Source: Solidesulfovibrio aerotolerans
GTDB taxonomy: Bacteria > Desulfobacterota > Desulfovibrionia > Desulfovibrionales > Desulfovibrionaceae
NCBI RefSeq assembly: GCF_009856865.1
Contig: NZ_WVUD01000007.1
Location: forward strand, 1-64,000
Reading direction: 5' to 3'
Length of the DNA stretch: 64,000 nt
A program made the position numbers and the translations under genes. Under the pieces are notes generated by a model, which ran no database searches, was not told the DNA's origin, and saw nothing but the letters and a program-made list of their open reading frames with translations. How positions within the stretch are numbered: position 1 is the first letter of the stretch; the number at the start of each line of letters is the position of its first letter. Positions 35,529 to 44,242 of the stretch are shown in pieces.

Positions 35529-36266
35529 CTACCCGGCGCACGCGCCTGCCTTGGCCCCAAAGGCCGGCAGCGGCGTCACCACCGGCTCGCGCGTCAGATT
35601 GACCGCGCAGGCGCAAATAGCCCCCACCGGCACCGGCAACATGAGCGAATTGAGCTGCCGCCATGGCGAGGCCTCGCGCCAGGTGGATTTCGGTCCGACA
35701 AGCACCGACCCCAGCCGCAGGGGACGCGGCCCCAGGCTTTGGCGCACCAGACCGGTCAGCCCCCAGGGGGTAAACCAGCAGGCGTTGCGCAACAGCTTGC
35801 CCGTGGACCCAGGCCAGAGCTTTGAGGACAGCCCGTAGAACGAAAAACGGTTTAAAAACCCCACCAGCACGGCCTTTCGGGCCACCCGGGCCGCCTCTTG
35901 CAGCACCAGGGCCGGATCAGGGCAAAATTCCAGCACGGTCAGCAACACGGCGTAATCATAGGCCTTGTCATCAAAAGGCAGATGCCCGGCGTCGCCCAGG
36001 TGCAGATCGGCCCGATTGCCCAGGCGTCCCCGGGCCTGCTCCAGCATATCCGGCGACGCATCCAGGCCGGTGACGTCAAAGCCGCTGTGGTGCAGCACTT
36101 CCAGGAACACCCCGGTGCCGCAGCCAATCTCCAGCAGCCGCTGGCCGCGCCGGGGCCAGGCTGCGGTCATGCGTTCCAAAAGGCGCAGTTCGCGCTTGAG
36201 CGCAAACGACCCGGCTTCGGTCTGAAACCAGGCATCGTAGCGTCGGGCGGTTTCTTTGTCCCACAT
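35529..36266 (-). CDS. Class I SAM-dependent methyltransferase
   Basis: The 245-residue protein begins MWDKETARRYDAWFQTEAG and has motif I LLEIGCGTGVFLEVL, motif post-I GLDASPDMLEQARGRLG and YDYAVLLTVLEFCPDPALVLQEAARV. It belongs to the UbiE/type-11 methyltransferase group. The substrate is unknown. The start at 36266 matches the usual MWDK opening; the ORF opens 17 codons earlier but without support. It lies upstream of hisS with its own terminator region. Confidence 0.87.
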   Translation of the reverse strand: MWDKETARRYDAWFQTEAGSFALKRELRLLERMTAAWPRRGQRLLEIGCGTGVFLEVLHHSGFDVTGLDASPDMLEQARGRLGNRADLHLGDAGHLPFDDKAYDYAVLLTVLEFCPDPALVLQEAARVARKAVLVGFLNRFSFYGLSSKLWPGSTGKLLRNACWFTPWGLTGLVRQSLGPRPLRLGSVLVGPKSTWREASPWRQLNSLMLPVPVGAICACAVNLTREPVVTPLPAFGAKAGACAG

Positions 36267-36383
36267 GGCGTGTGCGAAGCAGCCGGCAAGGCTCCCCGGG
36301 CCGTTTGCCCAAGGCAAGCAACAGTCCTCGCCCGACCACCTTCCCTCCCTTTGGCGATTCCGGCAAAGGCGGTGGCGTGTTGC

Positions 36384-36411
36384 CCTGCCCGGACCGCCCT
36401 GGCCGGGCAGG
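36384..36411. terminator. Hairpin downstream of ilvD
   Basis: CCTGCCCGG (36384-36392) pairs with CCGGGCAGG (36403-36411) across a 10-base loop, about 70 bases beyond the ilvD stop. There is no T tract on either strand. The rest of 36267-36481 shows nothing clear. Confidence 0.45.
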
Positions 36412-36481
36412 TGTCCGTGGGCGGCCGCCCACAGGCAGGCTGGCAGGGCTGCACCCGGCGGTCCAGGCGCAGCCCTGTCTT

Positions 36482-38158
36482 CTACCGTCCCCGGGGGTCC
36501 TTGTACACAGCACCCTGGGCAGCCGATTTGACCAGGGATGCATAGCGGCGCAACAGCGGCGATTCAATGACCTTTTCGGGATGGACCAGTGTTGCCCGAC
36601 GGGCCTCCAATTCGGCCGCGTCCACGCAGACATCGAGCCGGCGGCCCGGGATATCGATTTCGATGCGATCACCTTCGCGGACCAAGCCAATGGGGCCGTC
36701 GTCGGCCGCCTCGGGCGAGACGTGGCCGATGGCCGCGCCGCGCGTGCCGCCGCTAAAGCGCCCGTCGGTAATAAGGGCCACGGATTCGCCCAGGCCCATG
36801 CCCATGATATTGGAGGTGGGGGAGAGCATTTCGCGCATACCCGGCCCGCCCTGCGGTCCTTCGTAGCGGATGACCACCACGTCGCCGGGGTTGATCTGGC
36901 CGCCAAGGATGGCCGTATTGGCCGCTTCCTCGCTGTCAAACACCCGGGCCGGGCCGGCGTGGCGCATCATGGCCGGCAGGACGGCCGACTGCTTGACCAC
37001 GGCCCCGTCGGGAGCCAGACTGCCGCGCAAAATCGCGATGCCGCCCTCGTTGGCATAGGGCTCCTTGGCCCGGATGACGTCGAAATTGCGCACCCGCGCC
37101 TTCAAATCCGTCAGATTTTCCCCCAGCGTCTTGCCCGTAGCGGTCATGACGTCGAGGTGAATCAGCCCCCGCGTGGCCAACTCGGACATGACCGCCGGGA
37201 TGCCACCGGCCCGCTCCAGATCGTCCAGATAGTGCTTGCCGGCCGGGGACAGCTTGCACAAATTCGGGGTTTTGCGCGAAATGGCGTCAAAGATATCAAG
37301 TGTGAGCGGCAGACCGGCTTCGGCAAAAACGGCCGGCAGATGGAGCACCGTGTTGGTGGAACAGCCCAGGGCCATGTCCATGGTCACGGCGTTTTCGATG
37401 CTCTTGGCCGTGACGATATCCCGGGGCCGGATGTTTTTGGCCAGCAGATCCATGACGCGCATGCCGGCCGTCTTGGCGAGGCGCACCCGCTTGGCCGTCA
37501 CGGCCGGGATGGTGCCGTTGCCGGGAAGCCCCAGGCCCACGGACTCGGACAGGCAGTTCATGGAATTGGCCGTAAACATGCCCGAACATGAGCCGCAGCC
37601 CGGACAGGCGTTTTGCTCCAGTTCCTCCAGCCCCTCGGCGTCCATGGTGCCGCGCTTGAATTTGCCCACGGCCTCGAACACGTCGATGAGATCGACCTGC
37701 CCGGCGTCGGTGACGCCCGCCAGCATGGGGCCGCCGCTCACGATTATCGACGGGATATTGAGCCGCAGCATGGCCATAAGCATCCCAGGCACCACCTTGT
37801 CGCAGTTGGGGATGCACACCAACGCGTCAAAGGGATGGGCCGAGGCCATGATCTCGATGGAATCGGCGATGATCTCGCGGCTGACCAGGGAAAAATGCAT
37901 GCCGGCATGGTTCATGGCCAACCCGTCGCACACGCCGATAACCGGGAAGGTCATGGGCGTGCCGCCAGCCATACGGATGCCGGCCTTGACCGCTTCGGCA
38001 ATGGTGTTCAAATGGATGTGGCCGGGAACGACCTCGTTGGCGGAATTGACCACGCCAATCAGCGGGCGCTCCATTTCCTCTTTCGTCAGACCAAGAGCGT
38101 AGAGCAACGAACGGTGCGGGGCCTTTTCCAGCCCGGATTTGAAAAGCGAACTGCGCAT
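36482..38158 (-). CDS. ilvD: Dihydroxy-acid dehydratase
   Basis: The 558-residue iron-sulfur enzyme dehydrates 2,3-dihydroxy acids in valine, leucine and isoleucine synthesis. Typical segments are [58 protein letters not shown] (cluster Cys) and [22 protein letters not shown]. Length is normal. AAGGA is 7 bases before the ATG at 38158. The ORF opens 22 codons earlier but this is not family-like. It is divergent from the glycosyltransferase gene. Confidence 0.97.
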   Translation of the reverse strand: MRSSLFKSGLEKAPHRSLLYALGLTKEEMERPLIGVVNSANEVVPGHIHLNTIAEAVKAGIRMAGGTPMTFPVIGVCDGLAMNHAGMHFSLVSREIIADSIEIMASAHPFDALVCIPNCDKVVPGMLMAMLRLNIPSIIVSGGPMLAGVTDAGQVDLIDVFEAVGKFKRGTMDAEGLEELEQNACPGCGSCSGMFTANSMNCLSESVGLGLPGNGTIPAVTAKRVRLAKTAGMRVMDLLAKNIRPRDIVTAKSIENAVTMDMALGCSTNTVLHLPAVFAEAGLPLTLDIFDAISRKTPNLCKLSPAGKHYLDDLERAGGIPAVMSELATRGLIHLDVMTATGKTLGENLTDLKARVRNFDVIRAKEPYANEGGIAILRGSLAPDGAVVKQSAVLPAMMRHAGPARVFDSEEAANTAILGGQINPGDVVVIRYEGPQGGPGMREMLSPTSNIMGMGLGESVALITDGRFSGGTRGAAIGHVSPEAADDGPIGLVREGDRIEIDIPGRRLDVCVDAAELEARRATLVHPEKVIESPLLRRYASLVKSAAQGAVYKDPRGR

Positions 38159-38207
38159 GACGGTTTCCTTGGGGGAGGGTTGTCCGGCCGTGCGCCGGAA
38201 CGTGGAG

Positions 38208-38216
38208 TTTTCCACA
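38208..38216 (+). promoter_or_regulatory. Single DnaA-box-like 9-mer
   Basis: TTTTCCACA fits the loose consensus TTWTNCACA and lies in the divergent gap between ilvD and the glycosyltransferase. It is isolated, so it may be chance or a titration/regulatory site, and I do not call an origin here. Confidence 0.25.
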
Positions 38217-38292
38217 ATCACCACCCGACTGGCAAGGCCGGCCCGCCCTCGCCCCAGCCCACATCTACCAAAGCCTTCCCGCCGGAGCCTGA

Positions 38293-39303
38293 ATGCGCAT
38301 CGTTAATCTCCACCACCCGGCCTTCGTCCCCACTTTCCGCAAACTCGGCCACGACGTCCTGGCCATCGGCACCACGCCCGACTGTGACGTCCATCTCGAC
38401 CAGCCGCTCTCCTGTAAACGGTTTCTGGAAGTGCTCGCGGCCAAGGACATGCGCCCGGATCTGATCCTTTGGTGCGACGCCTGCCAACCTCCCTGGATTT
38501 TCGGCTTTGAAAATCTGCCGGCCGTGGTCATCGGCTATTCCGTGGACCAGTACTTAAACCCCTGGCATGTCCCCTACAGCGCCGGCTTTGACGCCGTTTT
38601 CGTGGCCCAAAAAGACTATCTGCCACTGTTTGCCGCTGCGCCAACCAACCGGCCCGCCGCCTGGATGCCGCTTTTTTGCGATCCAACCGTTGACCGCGAC
38701 CCGCTTATCCCCCGCGACATTCCCGTGAGCTTCGTCGGCACGCTCAAAAGCTTTGCCAACCCCGGCCGCAAAGCCTTCCTCGACGCCTTTCGCGCCCAGG
38801 CACCACTTTTCGCCAAACAAGGCGCCTACCCGCCCATCTTCGCCCGCAGCCAGATCGTTTTGAATCAATCCGCAGCCGGCGAACTCAATTTCCGCCTGTT
38901 CCAGGCCATGGCCTGCGGTGCTGCCGTTTTAACCGAAGCAACCCATAACGGCCTGGCCGACCTCTTTACGCCAGGCCTTGAGTGCCTCACCTACACCCGT
39001 GGCGATGCCGGTCATGCCGCCGCCGTGGCCCGGGCAACGCTTGCCGACCCGGCCACCCTGGCCGCCATCGCCGCTGCCGGCAAACGCAAGACCCTGGCCC
39101 GGCACACCGTCCTTCACCGCGCCCGCCAAATCCTCGACACAGCCCTGCACTTGGCCCAAACCGGCGCGCCAGCCCAAAGAATGGCCGCCATCCAAACGGT
39201 GCACCCGGAAATGCGCAAAGCGTTCGCCATGCTCGCCACAGACGAAGGCCTGCCGCTGCCTGTGAGCGAACGGCAGTTTTTTCTGGATATGTCCCGGCCC
39301 TAG
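38293..39303 (+). CDS. CgeB-like glycosyltransferase
   Basis: The 336-residue protein resembles GT-B fold CgeB/spore-maturation type transferases. Features are [37 protein letters not shown] and VSFVGTLKS. The C-terminal nucleotide-sugar region is [27 protein letters not shown] with Glu. Proteins of this kind modify surface polysaccharides or flagellin. Donor and acceptor are unknown. GGAG precedes the ATG at 38293 by 5 bases. It is alone on the plus strand and followed by repeats. Confidence 0.82.
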   Translation: MRIVNLHHPAFVPTFRKLGHDVLAIGTTPDCDVHLDQPLSCKRFLEVLAAKDMRPDLILWCDACQPPWIFGFENLPAVVIGYSVDQYLNPWHVPYSAGFDAVFVAQKDYLPLFAAAPTNRPAAWMPLFCDPTVDRDPLIPRDIPVSFVGTLKSFANPGRKAFLDAFRAQAPLFAKQGAYPPIFARSQIVLNQSAAGELNFRLFQAMACGAAVLTEATHNGLADLFTPGLECLTYTRGDAGHAAAVARATLADPATLAAIAAAGKRKTLARHTVLHRARQILDTALHLAQTGAPAQRMAAIQTVHPEMRKAFAMLATDEGLPLPVSERQFFLDMSRP

Positions 39304-39339
39304 CGAAGCGGGGAGGGATGGCCGGCGGCGAGGGCGGGG

Positions 39340-39436
39340 AGAGAAGGGTGGAAGGTGGAGGAGGAAGGCAGGAGGCGGAGAATCGGGGCTTTGCCCCGAA
39401 CCCCACCGGGGGGATGATCCCCCCGGACCCCTCGAC
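39340..39436 (+). repeat. Purine tract plus gene-end palindromic repeat
   Basis: A purine-rich tract (39340-39382) is followed by CGGGGC-TTT-GCCCCG (39384-39398... see 39384-39398) and the core palindrome (39406-39426) with ACCCCTCGA. It lies 3' of the glycosyltransferase in the same orientation as the copies after hemL and the cNMP-binding gene. The gap 39304-39624 also contains the hairpins listed next and no gene. Confidence 0.8.
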
Positions 39437-39500
39437 GGGATGGGTGGGTGGTTGCGACTGGGAGGGCGGGGTGGCAGGGCGGCGGGGCGTGCAAGAGAAT

Positions 39501-39572
39501 GGGCGTTGGGATTTGGGTGGTTGGGCCAGCCGTCAAAGCCCGGCTGGCCCAACCACCCAAATCCCAACGCCC
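39501..39572. repeat. Perfect 32-bp hairpin between convergent genes
   Basis: The left arm 39501-39532 (starting GGGCGTTGGGATTTGGG) is exactly complementary to the right arm 39541-39572, with an 8-base loop (TCAAAGCC). Such a long mismatch-free stem is unusual. It lies between the glycosyltransferase (plus) and the Mla lipoprotein (minus), so it could terminate transcription from both sides, though neither side has a T tract next to the stem. Confidence 0.9.
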
Positions 39573-39581
39573 AACTCGCCA

Positions 39582-39601
39582 GCGGCCAAGGGCCGCATTT
39601 T
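39582..39601 (+). terminator. Small hairpin with T-rich tail
   Basis: GCGGCC-AAG-GGCCGC is followed by ATTTTC. It could terminate transcripts from the glycosyltransferase side. The stem is 6 bp and all G/C. Confidence 0.5.
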
Positions 39602-39624
39602 CTTGAAAAAAATCCTTTACGGCC

Positions 39625-40260
39625 TTACTTGCGTTCCATGGCTTTTTGCAATTTTGGCATGCCCTGATCCAGCCACTCGATGACTTTGGGGGTGACCCGG
39701 CCCAGGGCGCTGGTTGCGGCCTTGGCAATGGTGTCGCCCTTAAAGTCGTCCAGCGGGGCGTAGGCGTTGAAATCGCCGGTGGAAATCCGCGCGCCCATGT
39801 TTTTGGTCCACAGGTCGAGGTGTAGGGAGACCACGAAGCGGCCGCCGTCGGTGTAGTCCACATTAAAGGCGGTGACTTCGCCGGTGAGCACGGCGTCGTG
39901 TTCGACCCGGGGCTGGTAGTCCACCGGGGTCAGGGCCGTGGACTGGCATTCGATGCCCTGGCGCAAAATGCCCCCAACGACATCCTGGGGCGGACCTTCC
40001 CAATAATACTGAAGGCTTGCGGTTAAAACTTGGTTCTGGGCGGTCATGACGGCCGTGCGGTCGAGGTTTTCCAGGGACTTCAGCGGCTTAAACCCCAGGG
40101 GCAGGCGATGCTGTTGGCTGGCGGAACCGGGGCAGGGCGTCGATTCCATGGCCACGCGCAGATAGCGTTGCTCCGGCGGCGGTTTGCCGAAACAGCCGGC
40201 CAGACAGGCGGCAACAAGGCCGAGCAGGGCCAGTCGGCCCAGGGCAGTGGCGTACTTCAT
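39625..40260 (-). CDS. ABC-transport auxiliary lipoprotein of the Mla-type operon
   Basis: The 211-residue protein has a lipoprotein signal (LVAACLAGCFGK, lipobox Cys near residue 23). The mature part resembles the ABC_trans_aux/PqiC domain (RYLRVAMEST, HDAVLTGEVTAFNVDYTD, FVVSLHLDLWTK). Such lipoproteins work with an MCE protein at the outer membrane in phospholipid transport. Its start overlaps the MCE gene stop by 4 bases (ATGA). It is the last gene of the operon; no MlaC-like periplasmic carrier was seen. Confidence 0.85.
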   Translation of the reverse strand: MKYATALGRLALLGLVAACLAGCFGKPPPEQRYLRVAMESTPCPGSASQQHRLPLGFKPLKSLENLDRTAVMTAQNQVLTASLQYYWEGPPQDVVGGILRQGIECQSTALTPVDYQPRVEHDAVLTGEVTAFNVDYTDGGRFVVSLHLDLWTKNMGARISTGDFNAYAPLDDFKGDTIAKAATSALGRVTPKVIEWLDQGMPKLQKAMERK

Positions 40261-41168
40261 TTGGCTGGTCCTGAGGGCGGCCGGAGCAGTTCCCAGGGGC
40301 GTTCCCGCAAACGGGCGGAAAGCTCCCGGACATCCCGGCTCGTCCGGTTGAGGTTTTTTAAAATGTCTTCAATTTGTTCCTGGTCGTAGTTAAACCCCTG
40401 GCGCACATCGCCCACGAGTCCGCCGACGCTTATCGCCTGGGTGCGGAAGTTGGCCAGGGTCTTGGTCAGTTCGGCCTCGATGGTGGTTACGGTCTTGTCC
40501 ATGCGCTTAAGGCTTGCGTCCAGGGTTTCGGCCGCCTTGCCGCCCTTGCTCGAAAGGGACTCCCAATTTTTGCGGAAGTCGCCCGCTGCCAATCGTAGAT
40601 CATTAACCAGTTCCGGGGTTCCTTCCAGGGCTTTTTTGAGCGCTTCGGAATTTTCTGGCGTAAACAACTTTGCAATGTTGTCGGCGATGTCGGTGATTTT
40701 GGGTTTGATGTCGTCGAGGAGTTCGCCGGCCTTGGCCGCCAGTTCCTGCATGTCCATGGTGACCACGGCCGGGATGGTCCCGCCAGGTGCAAACTGGGCA
40801 CCAGGTACTCCGCGCAGTTCGAGCAGCACGTAGTAATCGCCGACCAGACCCTTTTGGGCAATGCGGGCCACGGTGCCGGTGAAAAGGGGAAAGCCCTGTT
40901 TGATGGCCACCTTAACTGCTATGAAGCGGGGATCGGCCAGATCCAGGGTGATGGCCTCCACGCGCCCCACATCCAGGCCGGCATATTTGACCGGCCGGCC
41001 GCGGCTCAAATCCTTGATGGAAGGAAAACGGATGTCGTAGAAATCGTATTTGACCCAGAACCAGTTGCCGCCCAGCACCACCATAAAGCCCCCGAGGATG
41101 CACAACCCCAGGGCCAGGGTCACGGCGGCCTTGACGTATTCCGACCGGCTGGCCTTGGCGGTGAGCAT
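40257..41168 (-). CDS. mlaD: MCE-domain phospholipid transport protein (MlaD family)
   Basis: This is a 303-residue protein with an N-terminal anchor helix (about 13-32) and one MCE domain (about 40-120: DLSRGRPVKYAGLDVGRVEAITL, FTGTVARIAQKGLVGDYYVLL). A long predicted helical tail follows (about 140-300, with ITDIADNIAKLF and repeated heptad-like stretches). In the known system an MCE hexamer bridges the inner-membrane ABC complex and the outer membrane. GGGAGG precedes the ATG. Four bases separate it from the ATPase gene. Confidence 0.93.
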   Translation of the reverse strand: MLTAKASRSEYVKAAVTLALGLCILGGFMVVLGGNWFWVKYDFYDIRFPSIKDLSRGRPVKYAGLDVGRVEAITLDLADPRFIAVKVAIKQGFPLFTGTVARIAQKGLVGDYYVLLELRGVPGAQFAPGGTIPAVVTMDMQELAAKAGELLDDIKPKITDIADNIAKLFTPENSEALKKALEGTPELVNDLRLAAGDFRKNWESLSSKGGKAAETLDASLKRMDKTVTTIEAELTKTLANFRTQAISVGGLVGDVRQGFNYDQEQIEDILKNLNRTSRDVRELSARLRERPWELLRPPSGPAK

Positions 41169-41172
41169 GGTA

Positions 41173-42000
41173 TCAGGGCCTCCCGGCGCTCAAATCGCGC
41201 CGTTTTTCGATCATGGTGGCCCAGTTCTCGCCCAGGATGCGGCTTTCGCGGTTGGGCTGGCGGGCTAGAAACTGTCGGATAAACGGATCGTCGCAGGCAG
41301 TCAGTTCGGGGAGTGAACCCTCAAAGAGCATTTTGCCCTCGCTTAAGACCACCACGTGATCGGCAATGGCGGTGAGACTTTGCAGGTCGTGGGTGACGAC
41401 AACGATGGTCATATCAAAGGTGGTTCGCAGTTCGAGGATGAGTTGGTCCATGTCGGCTGCGGTGATGGGGTCCAACCCGGAGGTGGGCTCGTCGCACAGG
41501 AGCACGGCCGGGTCCAGGGCCATGGCCCGGGCCAGTCCGGCCCGTTTGCGCATCCCACCCGACAGTTCGCTGGGAAAATAGTCCGTGAAATCGGCCAGCC
41601 CCACCAGTTTGAGCTTCATGCCAACGACCTCTTCGATCAGCGAATTGGTCAGCTCGGTATGTTCGCGCAGGGGCAGGGCGATGTTCTCGCCCAGCCGCAA
41701 CGAGCCGAGCAGCGCCCCATCCTGAAAGAGCACGCCCATGCGCCGTCGCGTGTCCAGCCGGTCTTCGGGGGAAAGGTGTTCCATATCCCGGCCGCCAAGG
41801 ACGATGCGGCCGCTTTGAATGGGAACCAAGCCGATAATGTTTCGCAGCAAGGTGGATTTGCCGCAGCCCGAGCCGCCGAGGATCACGCTGACCTTGCCCC
41901 CGGGCAGCACCGTGGTGATGCCCGAAAGCACCACCCGGTCCCCATAGCCGACGCTGACGTCGGTCAGGGCGATGTCAGGGGATTCCAGCCGACCGGTCAC
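41173..42000 (-). CDS. mlaF: ABC ATPase of lipid-asymmetry transporter (MlaF family)
   Basis: The 275-residue ATPase has Walker A GGSGCGKSTLLRN, the Q-loop region VLFQDGALLGSL, signature LSGGMRKRAGLARAMALDP and Walker B VLLCDEPTSGLDP, then the VVVTHDLQS switch. GMRKR in the signature is typical of MlaF. It starts with GTG; AAGGAG lies 6 bases ahead. It should energise the MlaE permease for phospholipid movement. Confidence 0.95.
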   Translation of the reverse strand: MTGRLESPDIALTDVSVGYGDRVVLSGITTVLPGGKVSVILGGSGCGKSTLLRNIIGLVPIQSGRIVLGGRDMEHLSPEDRLDTRRRMGVLFQDGALLGSLRLGENIALPLREHTELTNSLIEEVVGMKLKLVGLADFTDYFPSELSGGMRKRAGLARAMALDPAVLLCDEPTSGLDPITAADMDQLILELRTTFDMTIVVVTHDLQSLTAIADHVVVLSEGKMLFEGSLPELTACDDPFIRQFLARQPNRESRILGENWATMIEKRRDLSAGRP

Positions 42001-42014
42001 AGGGGACTCCTTTT

Positions 42015-42785
42015 TTACCGGAAACTATAATTGAGAGCTGTAAAAAACAAATCCAAAAGGATCATGACGAAGATCGACTGGACCACGGCGCTGGTGGTGC
42101 GCCGGCCGACATCGGCCGCGCCTTCCCGGGCCAATAACCCCTGCCAGCAGGAGACGACGGTGATGGCCACCCCGAAACCGGCAGCCTTGACCAGACCGGA
42201 GAGCACATCGCGCATGGTCAGAAAATAGGCCGTCTGCTCGAAATAGACCGTGCCGGACAGCCCCAGGGCCAGGGCAGCGAACACGCCGCCGGCCGTAATG
42301 CCCACGGCATCGGCCCACAGGGACAAAAGCGGCGCCATGAGGCCAAGGGCCACGAATTTCGGCCAGATCAAAAACCGCACCGGCTCGATGCCCATGACTG
42401 TGAGGGCGTCCACTTCCTCGTTAATCTGCATGGTGGCGATTTCCGCGGTAAAGGCCGCCCCGGCCCGGCCGGAGAGGATCAGGCAGGTCAAAAGCGGCCC
42501 AAGCTCGGTGACCAGGGAATACCCCACCAGATTGGCCACATAGCTCATGGCCCCGACTTTTTCCAGTTGAATAGCGGCCTGCAGGGCCAGGATGATGCCG
42601 ACACAGGCGGCAATGATGCTGACGATTGCCAGAGAATCGGCCCCGACCCAGGCAAGATGGCTGACCGTGCGCGAGCGCAGATAGGTTTTGGTGCGGTGCC
42701 TGGGATTGACGGTATCCCTGGCGCAGGCCAGCAACCCGGAAACGAGTCCGACAAGGACGCCGAGGTCGTCTTGTTTGCGAGCCAT
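42015..42785 (-). CDS. mlaE: MlaE-family ABC permease
   Basis: The 256-residue membrane protein has about five or six hydrophobic segments. The permease signature GRAGAAFTAEIATMQINEEVDALTVMGIEPVRFLIWPK (quoted in part: AEIATMQINEEVDALTVMG) is diagnostic. In the transporter two copies form the inner-membrane core bound to MlaF. It lies between the STAS gene and mlaF in one direction. The ribosome-binding site is weak, so translation may depend on the operon. Confidence 0.94.
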   Translation of the reverse strand: MARKQDDLGVLVGLVSGLLACARDTVNPRHRTKTYLRSRTVSHLAWVGADSLAIVSIIAACVGIILALQAAIQLEKVGAMSYVANLVGYSLVTELGPLLTCLILSGRAGAAFTAEIATMQINEEVDALTVMGIEPVRFLIWPKFVALGLMAPLLSLWADAVGITAGGVFAALALGLSGTVYFEQTAYFLTMRDVLSGLVKAAGFGVAITVVSCWQGLLAREGAADVGRRTTSAVVQSIFVMILLDLFFTALNYSFR

Positions 42786-42812
42786 AACCGCTGTCGCGCG
42801 CCTTGCCTGCCG

Positions 42813-43148
42813 CTACTCGGGCAGGCCGAACAGGCCGCCGAGCTGGGTCAGACTGAAGAGTTTGCCGACTTGCGGCGAAATGTCGGCGATACGGATGGTG
42901 CGGCCGGTTTCGGCCAGGTGCTTTCGCGCTTCAATGAAAAGGGCCAGCCCGGAGCTATCAACATAGACCAGCTTGGCCAGCGAGAGGACAATTTCCGGGG
43001 CGTCGTTGTCCATTGCTTCAAGGAGGCGCAGACGTACTTCAGGGGTCGAGGAAAAATCTATTTCACCGGCCAGGATCACCTGACCGGGTCCATCGCCCCG
43101 AGTGAGCGTCCAGGTCGGCGGGGGCGTTTTTGCGGAGGTCGTGCTCAA
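42813..43148 (-). CDS. STAS-domain protein (MlaB-like)
   Basis: The 111-residue protein is a single STAS domain: LAGEIDFSSTPEVRLRLLEAM, VLSLAKLVYVDSSGLALFIEARKHL. The Ser in YVDSSGL is the position phosphorylated in anti-sigma-factor antagonists. Its place in the operon argues for MlaB, which stabilises the MlaFE complex. Its start overlaps the heptose kinase stop by 4 bases (ATGA). A partner of the phosphatase at 4146 is possible but not suggested by location. Confidence 0.88.
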   Translation of the reverse strand: MSTTSAKTPPPTWTLTRGDGPGQVILAGEIDFSSTPEVRLRLLEAMDNDAPEIVLSLAKLVYVDSSGLALFIEARKHLAETGRTIRIADISPQVGKLFSLTQLGGLFGLPE

Positions 43149-44242
43149 GAGGAACTCCCGTCTGGGACGCCTGGGACGTCTGGGGCGGTCGAGGTTGTTC
43201 GGGACGGCTCAAGCCAGCGCTCCAGGGCCGGGGCAACGGCGGTGGCCAGGGCAGCGGCCAGTTCCTGGCGCGTGACAGCCACGGCTCCCACCTGGGACAC
43301 GGCAATTCCGGCGCAATAGTTGGATAGCACGCAGGCATCGAGCAGGTCGAGCCCGGCGGCCAGCCCGCAGGCCAGGGCCGCCATGACCGAATCGCCGGCC
43401 CCGGTCACGTCATAGACCCGTTTGGCCACGGTGGGGAGGTGGGTCACGTCCGAGGGCGAACGAAACAGAGCAATGCCTTCCGGTCCCAAAGTGACGCACA
43501 GGTGCTTGACCCGCGTGGCCTTAAAAAGTGCCAACCCGGCCCGCAGCACGCCGGTACGCCCGGATTCCCGGCCCAGACCGTGGGCTCCGGCCATTTCGAG
43601 CGTTTCCTTGAGATTGGGCGTGAGCAGATCGACCCCGGCATAGCAGGCGGCGTTGGCCGGTTTGGGATCGACCAGCACCAGAGGTTTGGGATCGAGTCCG
43701 GCGATGGCGGCGCGCAGGGCGTCCATGAGTTCGCGGCCGATCACCCCCTTGGCATAGTCGGAAACCACGATGACACGGGCTTCCCGGGCCAGTTTGGTCA
43801 GGGCGTCGATGAGGCCACGTCTGGCCCGGTCAGCCAGGGGCGCGTCGGATTCGCGGTCCACCCGCACCACCTGCTGGTTCTGGGCGATGATGCGGGTCTT
43901 TATGGTGGTTGGGCGGGTGCGGTCGCGCACCAGCAAGGCTTCGATGCCCTCGCTTTCCAGGATGGCGGCCAGCATGCGCCCGGCATCGTCATCGCCCGTG
44001 GCCGAGACGAGAAACGGCTTGGCCCCCAGGGCCACGAGGTTGCGCGCCACGTTGCCGGCTCCGCCGGCGGTATGGCGTTCGCTGGCCACCCGCACCACCG
44101 GCACCGGCGCTTCGGGCGAAATGCGGCCCACGTCGCCCATCAGATAGTGGTCGAGCATGCAGTCGCCGACAACCAGGATGGGCTTGCCGGCCACAGCTTC
44201 CAGGGCCGCCGCCAGCCTGGGAAGGTCGGTGGTGGCGTTCAC
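43145..44242 (-). CDS. rfaE1: Heptose-7-phosphate kinase (RfaE1/HldA type)
   Basis: This is a 365-residue PfkB-fold kinase that phosphorylates D-glycero-D-manno-heptose 7-phosphate for the LPS inner core. It shows ILVVGDCMLDHYLMGDVGRISPEAPVPVV, GGAGNVARNLVALGAKPFLV, LVDPKPANAACYAGVDLLTPNLKE and VTGAGDSVMAALACGLA. No cytidylyltransferase domain follows, so it is the monofunctional form. The GTG start at 44242 overlaps the parB stop (GTGA). The last 20 residues (STAPDVPGVPDG) are encoded by a short CTGGGACG-like tandem repeat. Confidence 0.93.
   Translation of the reverse strand: MNATTDLPRLAAALEAVAGKPILVVGDCMLDHYLMGDVGRISPEAPVPVVRVASERHTAGGAGNVARNLVALGAKPFLVSATGDDDAGRMLAAILESEGIEALLVRDRTRPTTIKTRIIAQNQQVVRVDRESDAPLADRARRGLIDALTKLAREARVIVVSDYAKGVIGRELMDALRAAIAGLDPKPLVLVDPKPANAACYAGVDLLTPNLKETLEMAGAHGLGRESGRTGVLRAGLALFKATRVKHLCVTLGPEGIALFRSPSDVTHLPTVAKRVYDVTGAGDSVMAALACGLAAGLDLLDACVLSNYCAGIAVSQVGAVAVTRQELAAALATAVAPALERWLEPSRTTSTAPDVPGVPDGSSS

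Noticed and set aside
38208-38216. Replication origin marked by a DnaA box
   Set aside because: Only one loose box is present, in an ordinary divergent promoter gap, with no AT-rich unwinding element.
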